39,285 nt of DNA from an uncultured Clostridia bacterium (GCA_947631325.1 CANRKX010000012.1:1-39285); one strand, 5' to 3'. Shown: positions 22,744 to 30,676, numbered from the stretch's first letter. Program-made: numbers and translations. Notes: generated by a model from the letters alone, not told the origin.

Positions 22744-22757
22744 ATATATTGATATTT

Positions 22758-23009
22758 TTATGATTTTAAAGACTGCTTGTACGCCGCTATCGCCCGAGAG
22801 AGCTGGTCGGGGCAGGAGGTGTTGTTGCGGCACTTGATTCCGCGCAGAAGATTTTCGACTTCGTCGATATCCCTGCCCTCGACAAGGCGGGAAACGCCCT
22901 GAAGGTTGCCGCTGCATCCGCCGATGAATTTTACGCCGTGCAGCTTGTTGTCGTTGACTTCAAACAGAATTTGGCGGGAACAGGTGCCCGCGGTATTGTA
23001 AGTAAACAT
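22758..23009 (-). CDS. TSCPD-domain protein (TIGR03905-like)
   Basis: Starting at MFTYNTAGTCSRQILFEV (83 aa, AGGAGCG in front), the protein has the TSCPD domain. The motif NNTSCPDQLSRAI is near the C-terminus and GGCSGNLQGVSRLVEG is in the middle. The conserved Cys residues suggest metal binding. The domain also occurs at the end of class II ribonucleotide reductases, but this stand-alone form has no assigned reaction. The longer ORF start overlaps the upstream gene. It follows DUF4364 by 8 bp, forming an operon. Confidence 0.9.
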   Translation of the reverse strand: MFTYNTAGTCSRQILFEVNDNKLHGVKFIGGCSGNLQGVSRLVEGRDIDEVENLLRGIKCRNNTSCPDQLSRAIAAYKQSLKS

Positions 23010-23017
23010 ATTCGCTC

Positions 23018-23542
23018 CTAATCGCAAAGGTTTTCGTATATTACCGAATAGAGGTCGGCTGCCTTTTCTTCCCATTTTTTATAGATGGTCTTTGCCGTCT
23101 TTTTGTCGGGAACGACGAATTTCAGCTCCAAGAGGGGCTGTACGGGCGCAAGTATCTTCAAAGATACCGTAAACGTTCCGTCCATATTCTGATAGTAGTC
23201 GCTCCGACATTCCTGTCTGTTTCTGTATCTCGCGCTGTTCTTCTTGACGAACTGCGAAATTTCTTCCCTTACGCTCTTGGGGATATTGATATAGAAATTG
23301 GCAAGCGTCTCACGTCCGTCGGGGGTGATGGTGTAGAGGGTGTCCTCATCCTCGTTGACGGCGCAGATAAAGTTATCGTCGATGAGCTTGTGGATTATAT
23401 TTACGCAATCCATATAGCCCATCCAGCTGTTTGAGGACGAACACATATCGACGATAGTCCGCTCTGACAGCGCGCTTTCCATCTTGTCAAAGACGAATAA
23501 AATTATTAATTTGTTGGTAGAGGTTTCGCCCGTATTCAACAT
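23018..23542 (-). CDS. DUF4364 family winged-helix-like protein
   Basis: This 174-aa protein matches the clostridial DUF4364 family. An N-terminal winged-helix region (about 1-80, including YTITPDGRETLANF) is followed by a beta-rich C-terminal part (YYQNMDGTFTVSLKIL). A DNA-binding regulatory role is likely from the fold, with target unknown. It heads the operon with the TSCPD gene. A promoter lies about 41 bp upstream, flanked by a 9-bp inverted repeat. No clear ribosome site is seen. Confidence 0.88.
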   Translation of the reverse strand: MLNTGETSTNKLIILFVFDKMESALSERTIVDMCSSSNSWMGYMDCVNIIHKLIDDNFICAVNEDEDTLYTITPDGRETLANFYINIPKSVREEISQFVKKNSARYRNRQECRSDYYQNMDGTFTVSLKILAPVQPLLELKFVVPDKKTAKTIYKKWEEKAADLYSVIYENLCD

Positions 23543-23582
23543 AATTCAATAAAATTCCCGAAAAAAATGCGGAAGTGTGTCT

Positions 23583-23611
23583 ATTATACATAATTATTTC
23601 GGGAAAATCAA
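23583..23611 (-). promoter_or_regulatory. Promoter of the DUF4364/TSCPD operon
   Basis: Minus-strand TTGATT-N17-TATAAT. TTCCCGAAA (23555-23563) and TTTCGGGAA (23597-23605) form an inverted repeat spanning the -10 box and +1. Confidence 0.7.
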
Positions 23612-23700
23612 GATATTTACCTTAAAAAATATTTCAAATTTCTGTGAGTATATGATATAATTGTATTGAAATCAAAAATCCAACGGACGGTAATATACTT

Positions 23701-24447
23701 ATGAGCGACGTAAAAGAGCGTATTCTCGACTTCCTCGGCAAGTGCGAGGAAATGAAAAAGTGCAAATTCATCATGGCGACGACCAAGATAAAGGACTTGC
23801 TCAAATGCATTGTCAACTGCCCCGAACTGTACAATCTTTTTGAGGCGGTGTGCTCCGACTTCAACTATCCCTTTGTGAAGAGCAAGTGCCTTGTCACCGT
23901 GAACGACGGCTTTTCGAGAAGCTACGTCGTCCTTCCGCAGACGGTGGGGCAAAGGCTTGCCTTTATATTCTGCCTGTTTGTGGAGTTCGACAAAGAGACG
24001 ATAAACTTCAACGACTTCTTGCAGAGGTATTTTTTGGAGGACGGTAGCTATTATGCGAGCTATCAGGCGTTCTGCAACCTCGTAATCGTCGGCTTGCAGG
24101 AAGCCATATCGCAGGTATTCAGGGAAGAGCTGTCCGCACCTTCGCAGACCCATGTTGAGGAAGTTGCGCCCGCAAACGCCGAAAAATCGGGGCTGATTTC
24201 GGCAATAGACCTCGCCATAGCCGCCGAAAAGCAAAATCTTGCCGACAACGGGAGAATTTCCGAAGAAGAAAAGGTCAACGGCGGGCATATCTTGGACGAG
24301 CTTGCAAGGGCGGTGCATGCGCAGGATATGAACTTGATAAACGCGCTCATATGCGGATATAACTATTTCGCCCTTTACAATAACTGCACGAGCGAGGTTT
24401 TGGGCGAACTCATCGGCGAAATCGGATACTTCGGGCGGTTGATATGA
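23701..24447 (+). CDS. Protein of unknown function, coupled to the NUDIX gene
   Basis: This 248-aa soluble, mostly helical protein has a Cys/Lys-rich N-terminus (KCEEMKKCKF) and an Ala/Glu-rich helical region around residues 140-200. No family was recognised. A TATAAT box at 23656-23661 suggests a promoter, with a weak ribosome site (GGACGG). Its last four bases (ATGA) are shared with the start of the NUDIX hydrolase, so the two proteins are made together. The neighbour suggests, but does not show, a link to nucleotide-sugar or ADP-ribose metabolism. Confidence 0.8.
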   Translation: MSDVKERILDFLGKCEEMKKCKFIMATTKIKDLLKCIVNCPELYNLFEAVCSDFNYPFVKSKCLVTVNDGFSRSYVVLPQTVGQRLAFIFCLFVEFDKETINFNDFLQRYFLEDGSYYASYQAFCNLVIVGLQEAISQVFREELSAPSQTHVEEVAPANAEKSGLISAIDLAIAAEKQNLADNGRISEEEKVNGGHILDELARAVHAQDMNLINALICGYNYFALYNNCTSEVLGELIGEIGYFGRLI

Positions 24448-24983
24448 GCGCGCTCGAGGAGAAGAGGACGGGCGGCGTCACCCTGTACGACGGAAAAATT
24501 CTGAAATTGTGCGTTGACGACGTAACTTTGCCCGACGGCTCGCCTGCAAAGCGCGAAATCGTAAGGCACAACGGCGGGGCGGCGGTGCTCCTCGTCGAAA
24601 ACGGCGAAATTTTGCTTGTAAGGCAATACAGATACGCCTATCTTGAGGAGACTTTGGAAATTCCCGCGGGCAAACTTGAAAGGGGCGAGGACCCTTTGGT
24701 TGCCGCCGCGCGCGAACTCAGAGAGGAGACGGGGTATTCGGCAAAGCTATATCCCGCGCTCGATATCTATCCGTCGCCCGGCTATACGGACGAGATTATA
24801 CATATTTATTTTGCCGCCGAGCCCCAAAGGGGAGAGCAGAAGCTTGACAAAGGGGAGTTTTTGAATGTCGTCCGCATACCATTAGGCGAAGCCGTCAAGA
24901 TGATTTCGGACGGAAAAATCAAGGATTCAAAGACGGTTGCGGCGATATTGAAATACGTTGCGGACAACGGCATAAAATTCTGA
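24444..24983 (+). CDS. NUDIX hydrolase, ADP-ribose pyrophosphatase type
   Basis: This 179-aa protein hydrolyses nucleoside diphosphate derivatives, most likely ADP-ribose to AMP and ribose-5-phosphate. The NUDIX box is complete: GKLERGEDPLVAAARELREETG near residues 75-97, with REL-REETG carrying the metal-binding Glu residues. Downstream SPGYTDEIIHIYFA matches the NudF/ADPRase subgroup. The start overlaps the previous gene by ATGA. A bidirectional terminator follows. Confidence 0.94.
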   Translation: MSALEEKRTGGVTLYDGKILKLCVDDVTLPDGSPAKREIVRHNGGAAVLLVENGEILLVRQYRYAYLEETLEIPAGKLERGEDPLVAAARELREETGYSAKLYPALDIYPSPGYTDEIIHIYFAAEPQRGEQKLDKGEFLNVVRIPLGEAVKMISDGKIKDSKTVAAILKYVADNGIKF

Positions 24984-25014
24984 AAATATCAATATATATG
25001 CAAATTTTTGACAT

Positions 25015-25055
25015 AAAATTAAAGAGGACGCCTTTCGGCGCCCTCTTAATTTTTT
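25015..25055. terminator. Bidirectional terminator, NUDIX / small Cys protein
   Basis: AATT-A-AAGAGG-A-CGCC / GGCG-C-CCTCTT-AATT with a TTTC loop, followed by a T run. Confidence 0.8.
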
Positions 25056-25059
25056 CGGC

Positions 25060-25275
25060 TCAGCCGTTGCAACCGCAGCCGCAGCCGTTCCCGTTGCCGC
25101 ACAGAAGGCGCGCAAGCGTGCCGTTCTTCCACATGGTGTAGAGTATGGCGATAAGCAGGGGCGTGCAGCTTCCCGCAAGCACGTTCTCGATGCCGTTCCC
25201 GTTGCTTGCAGCGAGAAGTAAAAGGATCAAGATCCAAAGGCAGCTGTTAGAGCCGCATTGCGAAAAAATGTTCAT
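25060..25275 (-). CDS. 71-aa membrane peptide with Gly/Asn/Cys tail
   Basis: Starting at MNIFSQCGSNSCLW with AAGGAGGAAATAT in front, this small protein has a hydrophobic segment (LWILILLLLAAS), a second hydrophobic part (PLLIAILYTMW) and the C-terminal tail LLCGNGNGCGCGCNG. There are seven Cys in 71 residues. The longer 137-aa ORF start has no ribosome site. A 10-bp hairpin with one bulge (25297-25335) lies in the leader. Small Gly/Cys-tailed membrane proteins of this kind occur in Clostridia; a role in the spore or envelope, metal binding, or a secreted peptide are all possible. Confidence 0.75.
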   Translation of the reverse strand: MNIFSQCGSNSCLWILILLLLAASNGNGIENVLAGSCTPLLIAILYTMWKNGTLARLLCGNGNGCGCGCNG

Positions 25276-25395
25276 ATATTTCCTCCTTTGATAAAGCTGC
25301 TCTGCGGTTATGTAATTTTTGGGTTCCGCAAGCAGTATTGTATATATTAAATAATATTTATTTTCGCACGAAAATGTTACAGCCCGCCCAAACGC

Positions 25396-25424
25396 TTGCC
25401 AAACGCGGGCAATAATGTTATAAT
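25396..25424 (+). promoter_or_regulatory. Promoter of the ECF S-component gene
   Basis: TTGCCA-N17-TATAAT. The predicted leader is about 113 nt. A second TATAAT (25491) lacks a good -35 box. Confidence 0.6.
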
Positions 25425-25446
25425 TATGTGAAAATTGAGGTACTTT

Positions 25447-25529
25447 CGGCGGATATGGGTGAAATAAGCCCAATCCGACCGTGTTATAAGTATAATTTTT
25501 TTTGACTGCGGGTATCCAAAGCGAACCCG
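25447..25529 (+). promoter_or_regulatory. Structured leader of the ECF transporter gene, class unknown
   Basis: Hairpin 1 (25447-25481) has arms CGG-CGGAT-at-GGG and CCC-a-ATCCG-a-CCG. Hairpin 2 has CGGGT/ACCCG (25509-25529) and ends just before the GGAGG site. This fits a cis-acting regulatory RNA ahead of a vitamin transporter. It does not match the TPP, FMN, cobalamin, THF or preQ1 consensus features I know. Confidence 0.4.
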
Positions 25530-25543
25530 ACGGAGGTATTTTT

Positions 25544-26185
25544 ATGAAGAACGAAAAGAAATTCTTTTCGGCTAAGAACGTCGCCTATCTCGGCGTGCTC
25601 TTGGCGCTTGTCATCGTTTTGCAGGTTTTCAGCGGCTATTTTAAGGTCGGAACGACGTCTTTGAGCTTCGTGCTCGTGCCAATAGTTCTCGGCGGAATGA
25701 TTTTGGGAGTTTGGGGAGGAGCTATCCTCGGGCTCGCATTCGGGCTCGTAGTTATATTCGACGCCCTCGGCGGTCTCGACCCGTTCACGTTCGTGCTTCT
25801 CACCGCAAGCCCCTTATCTTCGGTGATGACCGTTATCTTGTGCATAGTGAAGGGCGTTGCCGCAGGCGTCGGGTCGGCTCTCATATTTAAAGCTATATAC
25901 AATAAAAATAAATATGTTGCGACTTTCGTCGCTTCAGCCGCCGCGCCCATACTCAACACGGGCATTTTCGTCCTCGGCGCGCTGTGCATGGGCGGCACCC
26001 TAAATGAGACTTTTGCCGCTCTCGGCGTGGACGTTTCGGGGCTTTCGGTGTTCTATATCGTGTTCGTTCTGTGCGTCGGCATTAATTTCTTCGTGGAATT
26101 TGCGATAAATCTCGTCTGCGCGCCCGCGCTGTACATAGTAGATAACGCCGTGGGCAAGCGCATAAGGGCGGCAAAAGGACGTTAA
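25544..26185 (+). CDS. ECF transporter substrate-binding (S) component, probably pantothenate
   Basis: This 213-aa membrane protein has about six hydrophobic segments. The N-terminal pattern (AKNVAYLGVLLALVIVLQV) and GGMILGVWGGAILGLAFG fit the S-component fold of energy-coupling-factor vitamin importers. I start at MKNEKKF, preceded by ACGGAGG; the track's TTG start has no ribosome site. The next gene, 4 bp away, is pantothenate kinase CoaX, so pantothenate or another CoA precursor is the best substrate guess. The shared ECF module (EcfA, EcfA', EcfT) is not in this window, as usual for group II ECF systems. Confidence 0.9.
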   Translation: MKNEKKFFSAKNVAYLGVLLALVIVLQVFSGYFKVGTTSLSFVLVPIVLGGMILGVWGGAILGLAFGLVVIFDALGGLDPFTFVLLTASPLSSVMTVILCIVKGVAAGVGSALIFKAIYNKNKYVATFVASAAAPILNTGIFVLGALCMGGTLNETFAALGVDVSGLSVFYIVFVLCVGINFFVEFAINLVCAPALYIVDNAVGKRIRAAKGR

Positions 26186-26189
26186 AATA

Positions 26190-26972
26190 ATGATAATATG
26201 TCTTGACGTAGGCAATACAAATATAAAATTCGCCGTGTTCGACGGTAAGGAATTGAAGTTGAGCTTCCGCATTGCGACCGAGCAGAAAAAGACCTCGGAC
26301 GAGTACGGCGGGCAGCTTATAAGCATACTTTCCAACAACGGCATAAAGGCAGCCGATATAACGGGCGGGATAATTTCGTCCGTCGTTCCGCCGCTTGACT
26401 ATACCCTTGACAGAATGTTGCGCAACTACCTTAAAATAAGTCCTCTCATGCTCGGCCCCGGGCTTAAAACGGGGCTCAACCTCAAAGTGGATGACGCGAA
26501 GGAAGTGGGCGCGGACAGGGTGGTAAACAACGTTGCCGCCGTAAAAAAATACGGATATCCGCTGATTATCGTCGATTTCGGCACGGCAACCACCTTTAAT
26601 GTCATTGACAGAAAGGGTCAGTTTATCGGCGGAGCAATCGCCCCCGGAATAAAGGGCTCGCTCGACGGGCTCGTCAACGGCACGGCGAAACTGCCGAGGG
26701 TGGAAATTGAGAGACCTTCGCAGGTCATCGGCACAAACACAATCACCAATATGCAATCGGGCATATTTTTCGGCTTTGCGGGACTTGTGGATTATATTGT
26801 CCGCAAGATGAAGCGCGAGCTGGGTGGAGACGATGTAAAGGTAATCGCGACGGGCGGATTTTCCGAAGTGATTGCGGACGAAGTGGCGTGTATCGACACC
26901 GTTGACAAACTTCTGACCCTCGAAGGGCTGGAATATCTTTATCACCTTAACAGTACGGAGGCAAGCAAATGA
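26190..26972 (+). CDS. coaX: Type III pantothenate kinase CoaX
   Basis: This 260-aa enzyme phosphorylates pantothenate, the first step of CoA synthesis. The ATP-binding motif is DVGNTNIKFAVF at the N-terminus. GADRVVNNVAAV near residue 109 and DFGTATTFNVID near 131 are the type III signatures; the C-terminal VIATGGFSEVI is also typical. Type III enzymes need a monovalent cation and are insensitive to CoA feedback. The upstream ECF S-component would supply the substrate. The stop overlaps the hom start by ATGA. Confidence 0.96.
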   Translation: MIICLDVGNTNIKFAVFDGKELKLSFRIATEQKKTSDEYGGQLISILSNNGIKAADITGGIISSVVPPLDYTLDRMLRNYLKISPLMLGPGLKTGLNLKVDDAKEVGADRVVNNVAAVKKYGYPLIIVDFGTATTFNVIDRKGQFIGGAIAPGIKGSLDGLVNGTAKLPRVEIERPSQVIGTNTITNMQSGIFFGFAGLVDYIVRKMKRELGGDDVKVIATGGFSEVIADEVACIDTVDKLLTLEGLEYLYHLNSTEASK

Positions 26973-28261
26973 AAAAAGTCGGAGTGGCTATACTCGGGCT
27001 GGGCGTGGTCGGCGGAGGGACGTATAAAATTCTCACGGGTCACAGGGATTTTTATAGGAAGTCTTACGGCGTGGATATATCCGTCGAGGCTGTTCTCGAA
27101 CTGAGGAAGGAGCGCGCGCTCGCCCTCGGCATAGAGGAGGGCAAAATCGCCACCAATATAGAGGAAATATGTTCCAATCCCGAGGTAGACATAGTTGTCG
27201 AGGTCATGGGCGGCGTGGAGCCCGCGAAGAGCTTTGCGCTTGCCGCGATAAGCGCGGGGAAGTCTGTCGTGACTTCAAATAAGGAGCTTGTCTGCAAGTT
27301 CGGGCACGAGCTTGAAAGCGCGGCAAAACACAACCACGTCGGGCTGTTCTATGAGGCGAGCTGCGTCGGCGGCGTGCCCATAATCCGCGCCCTTCTCGAC
27401 AATCTTCAGGGCAACAAAGTCATATCCTTAATGGGTATAATCAACGGCACGACAAACTATATTCTGACTCGCATGACGCAGGACGGGATATCTTATAGCG
27501 AAGCCTTGAAGGAAGCCCAGAAACTCGGCTATGCCGAAGCCAATCCCTCGTCAGACGTGGAGGGCTTCGACGCGACCTATAAGTTATCCATACTTTCAAG
27601 TCTCTGTTTCCATACAAAAATACCCTATACAGATATATATAGGGAGGGAATAACCCAAATTTCGCCCTGCGACGTGCAGTACGGCAAGCGGATAGGTTAT
27701 GCCATAAAATTGCTTGCAATAGGCAAAAATACCGAAAAGGGAGTGGAAGTGCGCGTTCACCCCGCCTTTGTAAAGCTCGGTCACCCCTTGGCGAGCGTCA
27801 ACGACAGCTTCAACGCCGTTTATCTTACGGGCGACAGCGTGGGCGAAGTTATGCTATACGGCAGGGGCGCGGGCGAGTTGCCCACGGGCAGCGCGATAGT
27901 CGGCGACGTTATCTACTGCGCAACCCACTCGCAACACAGATATTCGCCCTTCGAGAACACCGAAAAGGCGAAGCCCTCGACTAAGTTCATCAAGAATTTC
28001 GAGAGCGCGTACTATATCAGACTTTCCGCAGAGGACAAGGCGGGCGAACTTTCGAAGGTGACTTCTGTTTTGAGCAGGAACGGCATAAGCGTGGCGCAGG
28101 TGGTGCAGGAGCAGGACGGAATTCGCGGCGAGGACGGCAAAGTTCCCCTCATCGTCGTCACGCACGAGACGTATGAGGACAGTGTGCGGCGCGCGGTGGA
28201 AGCGATAAACAAAAACGGCGGCTCAACGACCGTCGCCACCGTGATACGCGTCGTCTCCTGA
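26969..28261 (+). CDS. hom: Homoserine dehydrogenase
   Basis: This 430-aa enzyme reduces aspartate semialdehyde to homoserine for threonine and methionine synthesis. The Rossmann motif GLGVVGGGTYKIL is at the N-terminus. Catalytic-domain motifs include VVEVMGGVEPA, GIINGTTNYILTRM and YAEANPSSDVEGFDA. A C-terminal ACT domain (about 350-430; LSAEDKAGELSKVTSVLSRNGI) implies amino-acid feedback control. It overlaps coaX by four bases. The 3' flank holds the inverted repeat TTTTTGGGGAT/ATCCCCAAAAA (28263-28273 and 28329-28339), a possible terminator or mRNA-end structure. Confidence 0.97.
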   Translation: MKKVGVAILGLGVVGGGTYKILTGHRDFYRKSYGVDISVEAVLELRKERALALGIEEGKIATNIEEICSNPEVDIVVEVMGGVEPAKSFALAAISAGKSVVTSNKELVCKFGHELESAAKHNHVGLFYEASCVGGVPIIRALLDNLQGNKVISLMGIINGTTNYILTRMTQDGISYSEALKEAQKLGYAEANPSSDVEGFDATYKLSILSSLCFHTKIPYTDIYREGITQISPCDVQYGKRIGYAIKLLAIGKNTEKGVEVRVHPAFVKLGHPLASVNDSFNAVYLTGDSVGEVMLYGRGAGELPTGSAIVGDVIYCATHSQHRYSPFENTEKAKPSTKFIKNFESAYYIRLSAEDKAGELSKVTSVLSRNGISVAQVVQEQDGIRGEDGKVPLIVVTHETYEDSVRRAVEAINKNGGSTTVATVIRVVS

Positions 28262-28342
28262 TTTTTTGGGGATAGCCCAAGCGTTAAAGTCGGACAATGG
28301 GGCTTTATGGCAAGAATTTGACATTCAAATCCCCAAAAACAC

Positions 28343-28371
28343 TTGATTTTTTCAAAATAATTTAATATTAT
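28343..28371 (+). promoter_or_regulatory. Promoter of tRNA-Ser
   Basis: TTGATT-N17-TATTAT, about 34 bp before the tRNA 5' end. Confidence 0.7.
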
Positions 28372-28405
28372 AGTGAAGTCGGGTTGAAAAATGCCCGACA
28401 GCGAT

Positions 28406-28496
28406 GCAGAGATGGCTGAGCGGTTTAAGGCGCACGATTGGAAATCGTGTGGCGGCTAATACCCGTCCGGAGGTTCAAATCCTCTTCTCTGCGCCA
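28406..28496 (+). tRNA. tRNA-Ser(GGA)
   Basis: Acceptor stem GCAGAGA/TCTCTGC, D-arm TGGCTGAGCGGTTTAAGGC, anticodon stem CACGA/TCGTG with loop TTGGAAA (anticodon GGA), long variable arm, and T-arm GGTTCAAATCC. CCA is encoded. It decodes UCC and UCU. Confidence 0.95.
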
Positions 28497-28546
28497 AAAA
28501 AGACCTGAATCGAACTTGAAAAAGTCAGTTCGATTCAGGTCTTTTT
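28496..28546 (+). terminator. Terminator of tRNA-Ser
   Basis: A 20-bp perfect stem AAAAAGACCTGAATCGAACT/complement with an 11-nt loop and T-rich exit. Confidence 0.88.
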
Positions 28547-28603
28547 GCATACTAATGTTTATAGTGTGCGCACCGCTCGCTTGTCAATGCAAGCCCCCAA
28601 CCG

Positions 28604-28671
28604 CGCCCACGCAAAATGATATAAGCGCAGCTTATGGATATTATAAACAATATTAATATCTATCGTGGGCG
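28604..28671. other. Predicted three-way-junction structure upstream of gdhA
   Basis: The outer stem CGCCCACG/CGTGGGCG encloses two hairpins, ATAAGC-GCA-GCTTAT and GATATTA-N10-TAATATC. It lies just before the gdhA -35 box. It could be an operator region or a small RNA, or chance pairing. Confidence 0.3.
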
Positions 28672-28678
28672 GGAATGT

Positions 28679-28707
28679 TTGCGTAAAAGTTAAGTATATG
28701 TTATAAT
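28679..28707 (+). promoter_or_regulatory. Promoter of gdhA
   Basis: TTGCGT-N17-TATAAT, leader about 50 nt to the ATG. Confidence 0.7.
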
Positions 28708-28719
28708 GTATATAAATAA

Positions 28720-30099
<1,380 letters not shown>

Positions 30100-30164
30100 T
30101 AGCCGACCTGTTTGCGAATTTAAGATTTTATGGATTTATAAGGATTTAAAAGGATTGAAAAGGA

Positions 30165-30207
30165 GCCGCGGGCGGAAAAGCATTTCCGCCCGCGGCGAGA
30201 TTTTTTT
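30165..30207 (+). terminator. Terminator of gdhA
   Basis: A 14-bp perfect stem GCCGCGGGCGGAAA/TTTCCGCCCGCGGC, 4-nt loop, followed by GAGATTTTTTT. Confidence 0.9.
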
Positions 30208-30258
30208 GGGAGGGGGTAGAAATAATTTAAAAAAATAAAAAAACCGCCAAACGGAAGT

Positions 30259-30287
30259 TTGACTTTTTTCGACATAAGTATTATAAT
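30259..30287 (+). promoter_or_regulatory. Promoter of the small-ORF mRNA
   Basis: TTGACT-N17-TATAAT, one of the better sigma-A promoters in the window. +1 falls near 30294, right at the 5' hairpin GCAAGGG-GAA-CCCTTGC. Confidence 0.8.
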
Positions 30288-30297
30288 ATATATTAAG

Positions 30298-30556
30298 CAA
30301 GGGGAACCCTTGCAGGCGGTTGACCTCCCGAGGGGGAAAATGGTGACATTTTCTTTTAAAGGAGGTGGTGCTTATGGACGAGCTTCGCGAAACACTCGCA
30401 AAACTTGTCGAGCTTATGCAGTTTTATGCAAAGCTGGCTTCTTTGCTCGACGAAATCGAGTATTTAGTAGTCAAACGCACAAAAAAATAACCGCCACCAC
30501 GTTGAACTTTGACGGTTATTTTAACTGATGAGGTCAACCGCTTTGGGTTCCCTTTG
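30298..30556 (+). repeat. Long-range inverted repeat bracketing the small ORF
   Basis: CAAGGGGAACCC (30298-30309) pairs with GGGTTCCCTTTG (30545-30556), with one G-T pair. GCGGTTGACCTC (30316-30327) pairs perfectly with GAGGTCAACCGC (30530-30541). The arms are in the same order on both sides, so they form one continuous long-distance helix around the ORF. In the mRNA this would join the 5' end to the 3' untranslated region. Confidence 0.75.
30374..30490 (+). CDS. 38-aa peptide of a type I toxin-antitoxin-like locus
   Basis: The peptide begins MDELRETLAKLVELM and ends EYLVVKRTKK. AAAGGAGGTGG stands 8 bp before the ATG, a near-ideal ribosome site. It is an amphipathic helix with a basic tail, not a clear membrane helix, which differs from most type I toxins. 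The leader carries ACCTCC (30323-30328), complementary to GGAGGT of the ribosome site, with a GTGA-loop hairpin GAAAATG/CATTTTC between them. An antisense RNA is predicted from the opposite side. The layout resembles Firmicutes holin-like or Fst/TxpA-type loci; function is inferred from layout only. Confidence 0.7.
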   Translation: MDELRETLAKLVELMQFYAKLASLLDEIEYLVVKRTKK

Positions 30557-30557
30557 T
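30481..30557 (-). ncRNA. Predicted antisense RNA to the small-ORF 3' region
   Basis: On the minus strand, TTGACA-N17-TAAAAT predicts +1 near 30557. The transcript would run to the hairpin AAAATAACCG/CGGTTATTTT followed by a T7 run (30487-30481), a good intrinsic terminator. The ~77-nt RNA would be fully complementary to the 3' part of the small-ORF mRNA, including both 3' arms of the long-range helix. Prediction only. Confidence 0.6.
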
Positions 30558-30563
30558 GGTTTT

Positions 30564-30592
30564 ATTTTAAGGCATTATATTCAATTTGTCAA
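30564..30592 (-). promoter_or_regulatory. Antisense promoter
   Basis: Minus-strand TTGACA-N17-TAAAAT; perfect -35 box. Its downstream sequence (GGGAACCC..GCGGTTGACCTC) repeats that of the forward promoter. Confidence 0.65.
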
Positions 30593-30616
30593 GTGAATTG
30601 CGATAATTTTTTTGTA

Positions 30617-30656
30617 GCCGCCGCGCGGAACCCTTTCCGCGCGGCGGCGATTTTTT
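30617..30656 (+). terminator. GC-rich terminator of the small-ORF mRNA
   Basis: A 14-bp perfect stem GCCGCCGCGCGGAA/TTCCGCGCGGCGGC, loop CCCT, then GATTTTTTG. It is almost the same stem as the one at 35800. Confidence 0.8.
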
Positions 30657-30676
30657 GTAAGAGCATTTTAAAGGCT

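Noticed and set aside
23617-24318. 233-aa minus-strand ORF opposite the unknown gene at 23701
   Set aside because: The plus-strand gene has the operon overlap with the NUDIX gene; the minus frame has His/Arg-rich shadow composition.
28438-28656. 72-aa ORF starting inside tRNA-Ser
   Set aside because: It overlaps the tRNA and its terminator; no ribosome site.
30259-30528. 89-aa plus-strand ORF over the small-peptide locus
   Set aside because: It starts on the -35 box and is in a different frame from the 38-aa ORF, which has the ideal ribosome site.
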